Of a stretch of DNA of 64,000 nucleotides, positions 50,434-59,404 are shown one piece after another. The position numbers and the translations under genes were made by a program. Position 1 is the first letter of the stretch. The number at the start of each line of letters is the position of its first letter. Source of the DNA: Synechococcales cyanobacterium S06 (GTDB lineage Bacteria; Cyanobacteriota; Cyanobacteriia; Cyanobacteriales; JAABRE01); the NCBI GenBank assembly GCA_011391125.1, contig JAABRE010000020.1, forward strand, positions 1 to 64,000, in the 5' to 3' direction. The notes beneath the pieces are model-generated. The model was not told the DNA's origin. It was given only the letters and a program-made list of their open reading frames with translations, and did no database searches.

Positions 50434-51219
50434 ATGAAAACAGATACGCTTTTTTACCAATTATTTCAGCAGTTTCCTAGCTTACTATTCCAGTTAATCA
50501 AACAACCAGTTAACCTAGTAGAAAACTATCAATTTGATTCGGTGGAAGTCAAACAATTCTCCTTTAGAATAGATGGAGTTTTCCTGACTAAAAAAACCGA
50601 ATTACCGATTTATTTTGTAGAGGTGCAATATCAAAAAGATGCTAAATTTTATTCCCGTTTTTTTAGCGAAATCTTACTGTATTTACACCAGACTGACTTA
50701 GAAAATGATTGGAGAGGAGTGATTATTTACCCTCAAAAAAGTATAGATATAGGCGAAAAAAGGAGGTATGAAGCACTTTTAAATAGTGATAATGTCAAGA
50801 TTATCTACTTAGATGAATTACCGAATGAGGAGTTAGAATCATCCTTAGAAATGTCGATTTTAGATCTAATTATCAGTCAAGAAAAAAAGGCTATTAAAAA
50901 AGGCCAAGAAATCGTCAAACAAGTTAGACTAAAAACAGAGAATGAGGTAACAAGAGAACAATTAATCAGATTCATCGAAACAATTTTAATTTACAAATTA
51001 CCAAAAATGAGTTACAAGGAGCTAGAAAAAATGTTTAGTTTAGGTGACATCAAACAAACAAAAGTTTATCAAGAAGCAAAAGAGGAAGGTGAATTAGAAG
51101 GAAAATTAGCTTCAATTCCGTTTATGCTAAGTTTAGGAGCAACAATTCCTAATATTGCCAAAGCTTTAAATTTAAGCGAAGAAACTGTTAAAAAAGTCGC
51201 TGAAAATCAGAAAAATTAA
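50434..51219 (+). CDS. DUF2887/Rpn family PD-(D/E)XK nuclease-like protein, copy 2 (intact)
   Basis: RIDGVFLTKKTELPIYFVEVQYQKDAKFYSRFFSEIL. Confidence 0.88.
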   Translation: MKTDTLFYQLFQQFPSLLFQLIKQPVNLVENYQFDSVEVKQFSFRIDGVFLTKKTELPIYFVEVQYQKDAKFYSRFFSEILLYLHQTDLENDWRGVIIYPQKSIDIGEKRRYEALLNSDNVKIIYLDELPNEELESSLEMSILDLIISQEKKAIKKGQEIVKQVRLKTENEVTREQLIRFIETILIYKLPKMSYKELEKMFSLGDIKQTKVYQEAKEEGELEGKLASIPFMLSLGATIPNIAKALNLSEETVKKVAENQKN

Positions 51220-51276
51220 GTTATTTTTGTTGTTGCGCTTTAGCGCTAAAAAACAGAGTGTTAAAGTGCGACAACA

Positions 51277-51513
51277 ATCAATTACAAGGAGCTAGAAAAA
51301 ATGTTTAGTTTAGGTGACATCAAACAAACAAAAGTTTATCAAGAAGGTATTGAAGAAGGTTTTGAAAAAGGGATTGAAGAAGGTGAATTAAAAGCTAAAA
51401 AACAAGCAATTCCCTCTTTATTGGCCTTAGGTTTAACGGTGAAACAAATTGCTCAAACATTAAATTTAAGCGAAGAAACTGTTAAAGAAATTGCAGAAAA
51501 TCAGAAAAATTAG
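51277..51513 (+). pseudogene. DUF2887/Rpn copy 3, C-terminal fragment
   Basis: Nucleotide identity to the copy 1/2 C-terminal region beginning 'ttacaaggagctagaaaaaatgtttagtttagg'. Confidence 0.85.
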
Positions 51514-51541
51514 GGCTAAATAATAAGCTTAAACCCTAGGA

Positions 51542-51569
51542 GTAGAGACATAATATACTATGTCTCTAC
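51542..51569. terminator. Palindrome GTAGAGACATA-ATATAC-TATGTCTCTAC between convergent genes
   Basis: Perfect 11-bp arms. Confidence 0.55.
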
Positions 51570-51775
51570 AATAATTTTTACCAAATCAATATCACAAATT
51601 AAATCACAATAATGTCCGTATTACTAATAAAAGGAGCATTATTCAATGTAGCAATTTTAACTTGAGCTGCTGCACCATTGCCATCGGAATCAAAGAATAA
51701 ACCGCCGCTATTTGTGTCATAAATAAAGCGAGTAGAAGAGGTAATATTACTGCTTCCTAAAATCACAAATTGATT

Positions 51776-53017
51776 TTATGGAAGTGTTCCAACTGTTAAA
51801 TTACCTCCGAAACCTTGACGGTTAATCAGAATGTCATCATCGGCATTTTTAAAGTCTTTAATTGTGTCGACACCTTCGTTAGCTGAATTAAATTGAAAGC
51901 GATCTTTACCCGTTCCACCTGTTAGAATATCAGCTCCTAATCCACCAATTAAAGTGTCATTTCCTGCTCCACCATTAAGGTTGTCATTCCCAGCATTTCC
52001 TTTGAGAATATTATTACCAGTATTTCCTGTAATGACATTTTTTAGACTATTTCCGTCACCATTAATGTTAGTTTTACCTGTTAAAGTGAGGTTTTCTAAG
52101 TTGTTACCAAGGGTATAATTAACGGAAGATTTAACGGTATCAATTTCGTTAACATTTGTACTTTTTTCGATAATTAAATCTGCCACATTATCAATGATAT
52201 AAGTGTCATTTCCCAGTCCACCAATTAAAATATCGGCCCCTTTTCCACCATCTAAAACATCATTGCCTTTTCGTCCACTTATTTGATCTTCCCCATCTAA
52301 TCCTTTTAATTGATCATTGTTATTTGTACCAATGATATAATCGTCACCATTACCAATAACAGGAGCTCCACCTTCACCTTTAACTGCTCCTCCTTGAATC
52401 GTTCCATTATTCTTATTAACGGTTAAATCTTTGACAATATTATTAGTAAGATCATTAAAATTCCAGTAACCAACTAAACCAGTTTCATTCCCTACTAATT
52501 CCTGATTTAATGTACTTTGAATTTGCTGTTCATTACGCGCAAAATTCCAAATTCTTACCTCATCTAATTCACCACTGAAAAGATAACCTTCTTGATCACT
52601 AAATAACAGAGGTGTATTACTTTTGAGAGGTGAACCAGTTGGTTTAAAACTTGAATCTAATTGTCCATTAACATAGAGTTTCAAATTAGTTCCATCATAG
52701 GTCATGGCAAGATGAGCCCACTCATTTAAGGTGAGATAATTATTACTATCACCAACTTGATAGTTACCTCCAGAATTTATAAACTCAAACCGATTTTGTG
52801 TTGTGTTAGGATTAATAAATATTCCATAATTTTCTTGACCACTACCTGAAGTTGCTTTCATTACAAGATTTTGGAAATCATCCTTAATTTCATTGACTTT
52901 CACCCAAGTTTCCACCGAGAAAGTAGATAGACTTAAATTGGCATTATGGGGAATAATCACACCATCATCAAAACCATCAAATAACAGGGGTTGATTATCA
53001 TTAACAACAGTTGCCAT
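51776..53017 (-). CDS. LamG-like plus RTX/hemolysin-type calcium-binding repeat protein, probably truncated at the C-terminus
   Basis: SLSTFSVETWVKVNEI... LamG; GNAGNDNLNGGAGNDTLIGGLGADILTGGTGKDRF RTX repeats. Confidence 0.88.
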   Translation of the reverse strand: MATVVNDNQPLLFDGFDDGVIIPHNANLSLSTFSVETWVKVNEIKDDFQNLVMKATSGSGQENYGIFINPNTTQNRFEFINSGGNYQVGDSNNYLTLNEWAHLAMTYDGTNLKLYVNGQLDSSFKPTGSPLKSNTPLLFSDQEGYLFSGELDEVRIWNFARNEQQIQSTLNQELVGNETGLVGYWNFNDLTNNIVKDLTVNKNNGTIQGGAVKGEGGAPVIGNGDDYIIGTNNNDQLKGLDGEDQISGRKGNDVLDGGKGADILIGGLGNDTYIIDNVADLIIEKSTNVNEIDTVKSSVNYTLGNNLENLTLTGKTNINGDGNSLKNVITGNTGNNILKGNAGNDNLNGGAGNDTLIGGLGADILTGGTGKDRFQFNSANEGVDTIKDFKNADDDILINRQGFGGNLTVGTLP

Positions 53018-53141
53018 AAAAAAGGCCTCCTTTTTTAGTTAGACAAAGGGATTATATCAATAATGAAAAAAAAAACAATGATTTTGCTGAAAAAAAGGTA
53101 GGAACGCAACGCTTGCGCCCTACCCCAACATAAAGTAGTTG

Positions 53142-53206
53142 GTAGGGTGCGTCACATTTTTCAGATAATGATCAGAATTATAACACCTCTGTGTGACGCA
53201 CCCTAC
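53142..53206. repeat. Family A palindromic element (left flank of TA cassette)
   Basis: GTAGGGTGCGTCACATTTTTCAGATAATGATCAGAATTATAACACCTCTGTGTGACGCACCCTAC. Confidence 0.9.
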
Positions 53207-53268
53207 TGGCTTATAATTATGTTAAAATTGTTGTCAATAATAAAGTTAAATTATTAGGAGTTAGAATT

Positions 53269-53640
53269 ATGCAAGTTACCTTAAATTTAACCAAAGAACA
53301 AGAAAAAATTATCGAAAATTACCTTAAATATGGGCAATATCAAACAGCAGAAGATGTCTTTTTACAGGGGTTTTCTTTGTTAATAAAACAAGACGATATA
53401 TTATTAACATTAGAAAAAATCAAAGGCACAGAATCTGCGAAAAAATTGTTACTAGAAAAAATTATTAAAGCTAGAGAAGAAAGGGAACAAAATAAAAATA
53501 AACCCCTTGATCCCGAAAGACAAAAATTAGCAGAAGAATTAAAAGAATTGTTTGATAAAACTCAAGCAATTCCTGGTATTCAAGATATTACAGAGGAAGA
53601 AATACAAGCAGAAATTGACGCTTATCGGAGGGGAGAATAA
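53269..53640 (+). CDS. Antitoxin-like protein (type II TA)
   Basis: TLNLTKEQEKIIENYLKYGQYQTAEDVFLQGFSLL; overlaps the downstream PIN gene. Confidence 0.7.
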   Translation: MQVTLNLTKEQEKIIENYLKYGQYQTAEDVFLQGFSLLIKQDDILLTLEKIKGTESAKKLLLEKIIKAREEREQNKNKPLDPERQKLAEELKELFDKTQAIPGIQDITEEEIQAEIDAYRRGE

Positions 53641-54044
53641 AAGTTATCATAGACACTAATGTCCTAATTTCTGCTGTATTGAAAGGGAAAAAACCGAGAG
53701 CAATTATTGAATTTATTAGTGATAATTCTGAACATCAATGGATTGTTTCTCCAGAAATTTTAGCTGAATATAAGGAGGTTTTAAATCGTCGTAAATTTAC
53801 ATTCACAGACGAAGTTAGACAAGAATGGTTAACAAAAGTTGATACAATTCCAAAAATCATTAATGTTTCACGGGAAGTAATTTTTCATCGAGATCAAAAA
53901 GATGCTAAATTTATTAGTTGTGTCCTTGTTTCTCAAGCTGATTTTTTAATTACTGGCGATCGAGACTTCAATGATATTCAAGAAATTGGTAAAACTATGA
54001 TTATTTCTGTATCGTTATTTAACGAATTATTTATTAAAGGGTAA
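53637..54044 (+). pseudogene. PIN-domain toxin whose expected start codon is ATA
   Basis: In-frame [ATA]KVIIDTNVLISAVLKGKKPRAIIEFISDN from 53637; ATA overlaps the antitoxin stop (GAATAA); tracked TTG start at 53679 would lack the catalytic DTN. Confidence 0.75.
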
Positions 54045-54061
54045 GATACGTCATTAATTTT

Positions 54062-54364
54062 TCAAAAATGTAGCTCAAAAGGAGTAATAAGATTTAACTT
54101 TTCTCCTAACTTTCGTTTTGCTTCCATTAACTGATAATTATTTTGTAATCTTAAGAAATACCCTTCTGATAGGCCAAAATAACGACACAATCTTAAATCT
54201 GTATCCGCAGTTATAGTTCGATCGCCCTTAATGATAGCATGGATACGATTAGGAGGAACATTAATAGCACGCGCGAGAGCATTTTGACTAATACTTAACT
54301 CCTCCAAAAACTCAATTTTAAGAATTTCACCGACATGGGGATTTTTTATCAAAGAATCTGTCAT
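54062..54364 (-). CDS. higA: HigA family antitoxin (HTH)
   Basis: HVGEILKIEFLEELSISQNALARAINVPPNRIHAIIKGDRTITADTDLRLCRYFGLSEGYFLRLQ. Confidence 0.93.
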   Translation of the reverse strand: MTDSLIKNPHVGEILKIEFLEELSISQNALARAINVPPNRIHAIIKGDRTITADTDLRLCRYFGLSEGYFLRLQNNYQLMEAKRKLGEKLNLITPFELHF

Positions 54365-54369
54365 AATTT

Positions 54370-54651
54370 TTAATGATAATCAATTATTTCGACATCAAAA
54401 GCAGTACCATTTTCCCAGCGAAAACATAAACGCCATTGTTTATTAATCCTAATGCTATATTGTCCTACTCTATTTCCAGACAAAGCTTCTCAGTGATTAC
54501 TTGGGGGAATTCTCAATTCATCAAAACTCAAAGAAGCATCAAGTTGACGTAATTTGCGTAAAGCCCTTTCTTGTATATCATTCGGTAATTTTCGGGAATA
54601 TTTCCCTAACCAAATTTTTTCGGTTTCCTTACAAGCAAAAGACTTTATCAT
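54370..54651 (-). pseudogene. higB: HigB/RelE-family toxin interrupted by in-frame TGA (54490-54492)
   Basis: MIKSFACKETEKIWLGKYSRKLPNDIQERALRKLRQLDASLSFDELRIPPSNH*EALSGNRVGQYSIRINKQWRLCFRWENGTAFDVEIIDYH. Confidence 0.9.
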
Positions 54652-54758
54652 TAATTCAGATCACTGGTACTTGGTACATATCCCATAATAACACTTAAGG
54701 TTATGAGTTGAAAATTAATAGTAATAAATTGTGTGAGGTCTCTTACTGGCCTAATATG

Positions 54759-54824
54759 GTAAAGTGCGTCACATTTTTCAGATAATGATCATAATTATAA
54801 CTCCTTTGTGTGACGCACCCGACT
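54759..54824. repeat. Family A palindromic element (right flank of TA cassette)
   Basis: Near-identical to 53142-53206 across the core (TTTTTCAGATAATGATCATAATTATAACTCCTTTGTGTGACGCACCC). Confidence 0.9.
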
Positions 54825-54854
54825 AGCTAAACTAAAATCATTACCCAATCAAAT

Positions 54855-57299
54855 TTACGTTAAAATATCTGTGCCTAACATTTTTTCATAACGCAAATCT
54901 AACTCCTTTTTAATAGCAGGTAAATCACTTAAACTCGCATCCCGTAAAATAATTTTTTCCGCAGCTTCCCGCGCCAATACTAATACTTCTTGATCCTCTA
55001 CCAAACTTGCTAATGCAAAATCCGGCAACCCTGATTGACGAGTACCTAAAACTTGCCCAGGACCTCTTAAACGCATATCCATTTCTGAAATAAAAAACCC
55101 ATCTTGAGATTGTTCTAAAACTGCCAATCTTTCCATCGCTTCTGTTTTACTACTTCCAGCCATTAATAAACAGAAAGATTTATGCTCTCCCCTACCAACT
55201 CTTCCCCGCAATTGATGCAGTTGAGATAAGCCAAATCTTTCCGCATTTTCGATTAACATTACTGTTGCATTCGGCACATCGACTCCCACCTCAATTACCG
55301 TTGTTGACACAATTATTTGTGCTTCTTTATCCCTAAAAGAATCGAGGGCTTTTTGTTTATCAATAGAGTTCATTTTCCCGTGTAGTAAAACGATTTGGAA
55401 ATCGGGAAACACAGTTTCGGATAAATGTTCATACTCCTTAACTGCTGCTTTTACGTCCAATTTTTCCGATTCTTCTATTAGTGGAAATATCACATAAGCT
55501 TGTCTTCCCTGTGCCACTTCTCGACGGATTAAATCATAAGCTTGTTTGCGTTTTCTGCTGGTTAATATTATTGTTTGAATCGGTTGTCTTCCGGGGGGTA
55601 ATTCGTCGATTTGACTCACGTCTAAATCCCCATGTAATGTTAATGCTAATGTCCGAGGAATGGGAGTTGCTGTCATTGTCAAAACATGAGGTGCTTCTCC
55701 TTTTGAAAGTAAACGACCTCTTTGTTGAACTCCAAATCTGTGTTGCTCATCAATTACTACCAAACCAAGGCGATTAAATTTAACTTTATCCTCTATTAAA
55801 GCATGAGTTCCAACTAATAATGGTAACTCCCCATTTTCCAGTTGAGAATGTATTTCTCGACGCTTAGAAATCTTGGTACTTCCTGTTAGTAATTCCACCG
55901 GTAAATGCAATAAATTAAACCAATTTACCAGCTTATTATAGTGTTGTTCTGCTAATACTTCCGTCGGAGCCATTAAAGCCGCTTGATAACCCGATTGAAT
56001 CGCCGCTAAAATTGCAAAAACTGCGACGACAGTTTTCCCAGAGCCCACATCTCCCTGCACTAAACGATTCATTGGTGTGGAAGAGTTCAAATCTTCGAGG
56101 ATTTCGCCTATAACATTATTTTGTGCATTTGTCAAGCTAAATGGTAAGATTTTGCTAAAGTCTTCGCTCAATTGACCTTGGGGAATAAAGGGAGCGCTTT
56201 TTTGACTTTGTTTCTGAATTTGGCGACGTTGCAAAAAGCCTAATTGCAGGTAGAAAAATTCATCGAAAACTAAGCGACGACGAGCATTGCCTAAAGTCTC
56301 ATTATTGCTGGGAAAGTGAATATTGGCGATCGCTTCTCGTAGGGAAATCAAACTATATTGACTCAGTAAAACATTGGGTAAAGGGTCCTGAAGCTGTTTT
56401 GCTGCGGGTAAAGAAGCTAGAATAGCCTTTCTGACGACATCTGCGAGTAATCCCTCAGTTAGGGAGTAAACTGGCAATAAACGGCCGATTTTGAGGGATT
56501 CTATCTGATCACCGTGACTGTCTAAAACTTCCATTTCCGGACTATCCAAAGTTAATCCGTATTTCGTTTCCTTGACTAAACCAGAAGCCGCGATAATTGC
56601 GCCAACGGGATACTGAGCCTTGATTTTCTCCTGCCAACCCCGATTACTAAACTGAGGACCAGCAAAAAAGCGACTGACCTTGATTTCCCCGGAATGATCC
56701 CGTAAAATTAGGTCAAAAATGGTTAATTTCTTATTTTTCGGGCTAGTAAAGCAATTGCAGCGCTTGACTGTACCTACTACGGTGACGGTTTCGCCAGCGT
56801 CCAGATAGGCGATGGGAACTTGACGCGCGTAGTCAATGTGGTCTCTTGGGTAATAAAAGAGCAAATCCCTGACAGTGAGTAAATTTAGGCGTTTAAATAG
56901 ACTTTCTCGACCTCGGCCAACTTCCTTTAAGTCAATCAATTGCTGATCTAATCGAACTTCCCCCGTGGTGGTTGTCAGAGGAATAGTGCGAGGTAATTTG
57001 GGATTCGGTGGTTCGGTTGGTTGTTCAATTTTTAATTTTAACTGGTGGAGATAATTGCGAGTTTGGGTAACTAAAGTTTGTCTTTGGTTGGGGGAAAGTT
57101 CCGAATATTCGGCAAATTTCGCCCCCAATTCCAGCCAACGAAGACTATCTTCGGGATTTTCGAGGGGAGAACTTTCGGTAAAGGTGATGAACAAAAATTC
57201 GCTAAAACTATATTGATTGCCAACCAGGTCAATGTAACCCCGTTCGGCCTCCACACTCAACGCTTTTTGTAATCTTAAAAAATCCGGTTTTTCACTCAC
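54855..57299 (-). CDS. recG: ATP-dependent DNA helicase RecG
   Basis: LVQGDVGSGKTVVA, DEQHRFGVQQR, TATPIPRTLALT, QLRGRVGRG. Confidence 0.98.
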   Translation of the reverse strand: MSEKPDFLRLQKALSVEAERGYIDLVGNQYSFSEFLFITFTESSPLENPEDSLRWLELGAKFAEYSELSPNQRQTLVTQTRNYLHQLKLKIEQPTEPPNPKLPRTIPLTTTTGEVRLDQQLIDLKEVGRGRESLFKRLNLLTVRDLLFYYPRDHIDYARQVPIAYLDAGETVTVVGTVKRCNCFTSPKNKKLTIFDLILRDHSGEIKVSRFFAGPQFSNRGWQEKIKAQYPVGAIIAASGLVKETKYGLTLDSPEMEVLDSHGDQIESLKIGRLLPVYSLTEGLLADVVRKAILASLPAAKQLQDPLPNVLLSQYSLISLREAIANIHFPSNNETLGNARRRLVFDEFFYLQLGFLQRRQIQKQSQKSAPFIPQGQLSEDFSKILPFSLTNAQNNVIGEILEDLNSSTPMNRLVQGDVGSGKTVVAVFAILAAIQSGYQAALMAPTEVLAEQHYNKLVNWFNLLHLPVELLTGSTKISKRREIHSQLENGELPLLVGTHALIEDKVKFNRLGLVVIDEQHRFGVQQRGRLLSKGEAPHVLTMTATPIPRTLALTLHGDLDVSQIDELPPGRQPIQTIILTSRKRKQAYDLIRREVAQGRQAYVIFPLIEESEKLDVKAAVKEYEHLSETVFPDFQIVLLHGKMNSIDKQKALDSFRDKEAQIIVSTTVIEVGVDVPNATVMLIENAERFGLSQLHQLRGRVGRGEHKSFCLLMAGSSKTEAMERLAVLEQSQDGFFISEMDMRLRGPGQVLGTRQSGLPDFALASLVEDQEVLVLAREAAEKIILRDASLSDLPAIKKELDLRYEKMLGTDILT

Positions 57300-57314
57300 A
57301 ATTCCCTTATACCC

Positions 57315-57363
57315 AACTATTAATTATCAACTATCAACTATCAACTATCAACTATCAACTATC
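57315..57363. repeat. Heptad repeat (CAACTAT)n between recG and the upstream gene; contributes that gene's stop codon
   Basis: tatcaactatcaactatcaactatcaactatcaactat; stop of 57355-58248 lies in the repeat. Confidence 0.9.
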
Positions 57364-58248
57364 TTCGTACCAACTTGAACGCCAAGCCGACTCCGCTGAG
57401 GCGATCGCCAACTCCTTAGTGACTTTGCTATATTTCTGTTTTATGGTAGCAAGTTCTGCCAAAAGATTGCGAATTTGCTGACGTTGATTACTTAATTGAA
57501 GATTGGCAAATTCGATTTCCGTCAAACGTAAATGAATGGCTGTCACCGGAGTAATACTGCTATCTTCAGGTTTATCATTATTTTTAGCCTCAATTAAAAC
57601 ATTTAAAAGATTGGGTGGTCCCGTCATGGGAGCACCTTTTTCCTCAGCTTTAATGGCCATTTCTAACAGCTTAGAAGGCAATTTACCCGGTAAGATATTA
57701 TAACTTTGTAAAGTTTGATTAGCTTGATTGGATATCTGATCCAATAATTCTCTAATTTGGATTTCTAACTCTTGTTGCCAAAATAATAGTTCTTCAGGAT
57801 TAGTTATTTTTAGGTCTTCGGTTTCTAAGTCTTCTTCAGGTGTAATCTTTTGTTCTTCTGTTTCTAAATTAGCTTCAGTGGTTTGCTTCTGAGATTCATT
57901 TGGTTCATTATTTAATTGATTTAGCATAGCTTCTAAAATTTGTTTTGCTAAATCTTTAGCTGGGGAATTTTCCGTAGATAAATTAAAAGAATCAGGCTGA
58001 AAATTTTGGGAAATTTCCTTAATTTTTTTCTGGTATTTTTCCCTTTGACTAAAGGAAAGCTGCAAGAATTGTTCGGGATATTTCTGAGTTGAAACTTGAT
58101 AAGCTGCTAAGACTAATTGTTTTTTAACTGCGGCACTTAAAATATTAATATATTCACCATAAAAGTAACTTAAATTCCCCTGAATATCAGCTACTTTTTC
58201 TTCTAAATTCATTAAATCTTGTTTAATTTCCTGTATTTTTCTTACCAT
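57355..58248 (-). CDS. Hypothetical coiled-coil protein
   Basis: ORF track; long helical, Glu/Gln-rich composition. Confidence 0.7.
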   Translation of the reverse strand: MVRKIQEIKQDLMNLEEKVADIQGNLSYFYGEYINILSAAVKKQLVLAAYQVSTQKYPEQFLQLSFSQREKYQKKIKEISQNFQPDSFNLSTENSPAKDLAKQILEAMLNQLNNEPNESQKQTTEANLETEEQKITPEEDLETEDLKITNPEELLFWQQELEIQIRELLDQISNQANQTLQSYNILPGKLPSKLLEMAIKAEEKGAPMTGPPNLLNVLIEAKNNDKPEDSSITPVTAIHLRLTEIEFANLQLSNQRQQIRNLLAELATIKQKYSKVTKELAIASAESAWRSSWYEDS

Positions 58249-58273
58249 AATTAGTGCTTAAAATATATATTTG

Positions 58274-58338
58274 GTAGGGTGGGCAATTAACCTTCAAACC
58301 TAACAAAAAATTATTATTTATCTATAATTGCCCACCTA
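58274..58338. repeat. Family B palindromic element
   Basis: TAGGGTGGGCAATTA...TATAATTGCCCACCTA. Confidence 0.75.
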
Positions 58339-58579
58339 TTTAATAAGGCAAAATAGGGGTAAGAAAATATCTTTCCCCTACTCATAAATTCGGCTAATTA
58401 TTGTTAGTAATTAACCGAAAAGTTATTAATAAAATAATAGGAAATAATAGATATAGCATTTTCATTTGACATTTTACCTCTCTTTCCCCCCTCTCCCTTT
58501 GGGATGAGGGGGGTTGGGGGGGTGAGGGGTATATAACACTTAATCGGAAACTGCTATATAACATTCCTATGTTCATGGT

Positions 58580-58607
58580 GTAGAGACGTTGCAGGCAACG
58601 TCTCTAC
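58580..58607. repeat. Palindrome GTAGAGACGTTGC-AG-GCAACGTCTCTAC
   Basis: Near-perfect inverted repeat downstream of tsf. Confidence 0.8.
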
Positions 58608-58665
58608 AGTAAAGGTTTGGTGAAAACAATTTTTTACCTATTACCTATTATCTATTACCTATTAC

Positions 58666-59325
58666 TTACTTTTGGCCAGTTTGAGCGGCAACTTCCTCAG
58701 CAAAATTGCTTTCTTTTTTCTCAATACCTTCCCCTAAAACAAAGCGGGTAAAACGACGAATTTGGATATTTTCACCAAGTTCAGCGATACTTTGTTTAAT
58801 CAGTTCTTCAATGGTGATATTTTGGTCACGCACATAAGCTTGATCCAATAAAGCTAACTCTTTCAAGCGTTTTTGAATCCGGCCTTGAACGATTTTTTCT
58901 TTAATTTGCTCAGGTTTGCCTGCTAAGTCATCACGACCCATTTCAATTTCAGTTTCTTTAGCGGCAATTTCGGCGGGGATGTCATCGGTTTTGACGTATT
59001 CCACACTAGGACAAGCGGCGATTTGCATGGCAATATTGCGCACTAAAGCTTGGAACTTTTCGCCACGAGCAACGAAGTCGGTTTCGCAGTTAACTTCAAC
59101 TAGCACTCCAACTCGGCCACCAGTATGAATATAACTATCAACCAGACCTTCCGCAGCAATGCGGCCGGCTTTTTTCTCAGCGGAGGTAATGCCTTTTTGG
59201 CGCAACCATTCTGAAGCTTTGGTGATGTCTCCTTCATTTTCTTTGAGGGCTTTTTTACAGTCCATCATACCTGCGCCAGTTTTGTCACGCAATTCTTTAA
59301 CCAGTTTTGCTGATATTTCTGTCAT
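58666..59325 (-). CDS. tsf: Translation elongation factor Ts
   Basis: [50 protein letters not shown]. Confidence 0.98.
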   Translation of the reverse strand: MTEISAKLVKELRDKTGAGMMDCKKALKENEGDITKASEWLRQKGITSAEKKAGRIAAEGLVDSYIHTGGRVGVLVEVNCETDFVARGEKFQALVRNIAMQIAACPSVEYVKTDDIPAEIAAKETEIEMGRDDLAGKPEQIKEKIVQGRIQKRLKELALLDQAYVRDQNITIEELIKQSIAELGENIQIRRFTRFVLGEGIEKKESNFAEEVAAQTGQK

Positions 59326-59404
59326 TGTCCTTATTCCTAACGTTTTATACCACTATTATGAAAGATAATTAACCCTTCGGGGCGCTGTTTTTGCGCCCTC
59401 TGTT

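Noticed and set aside
17966-54492. Alternative genetic code or stop-codon recoding explaining the in-frame stops
   Set aside because: TAA, TAG and TGA are all involved, and all serve as normal terminators elsewhere; no SECIS or pyrrolysine features seen. Pseudogenisation or sequence error is simpler.
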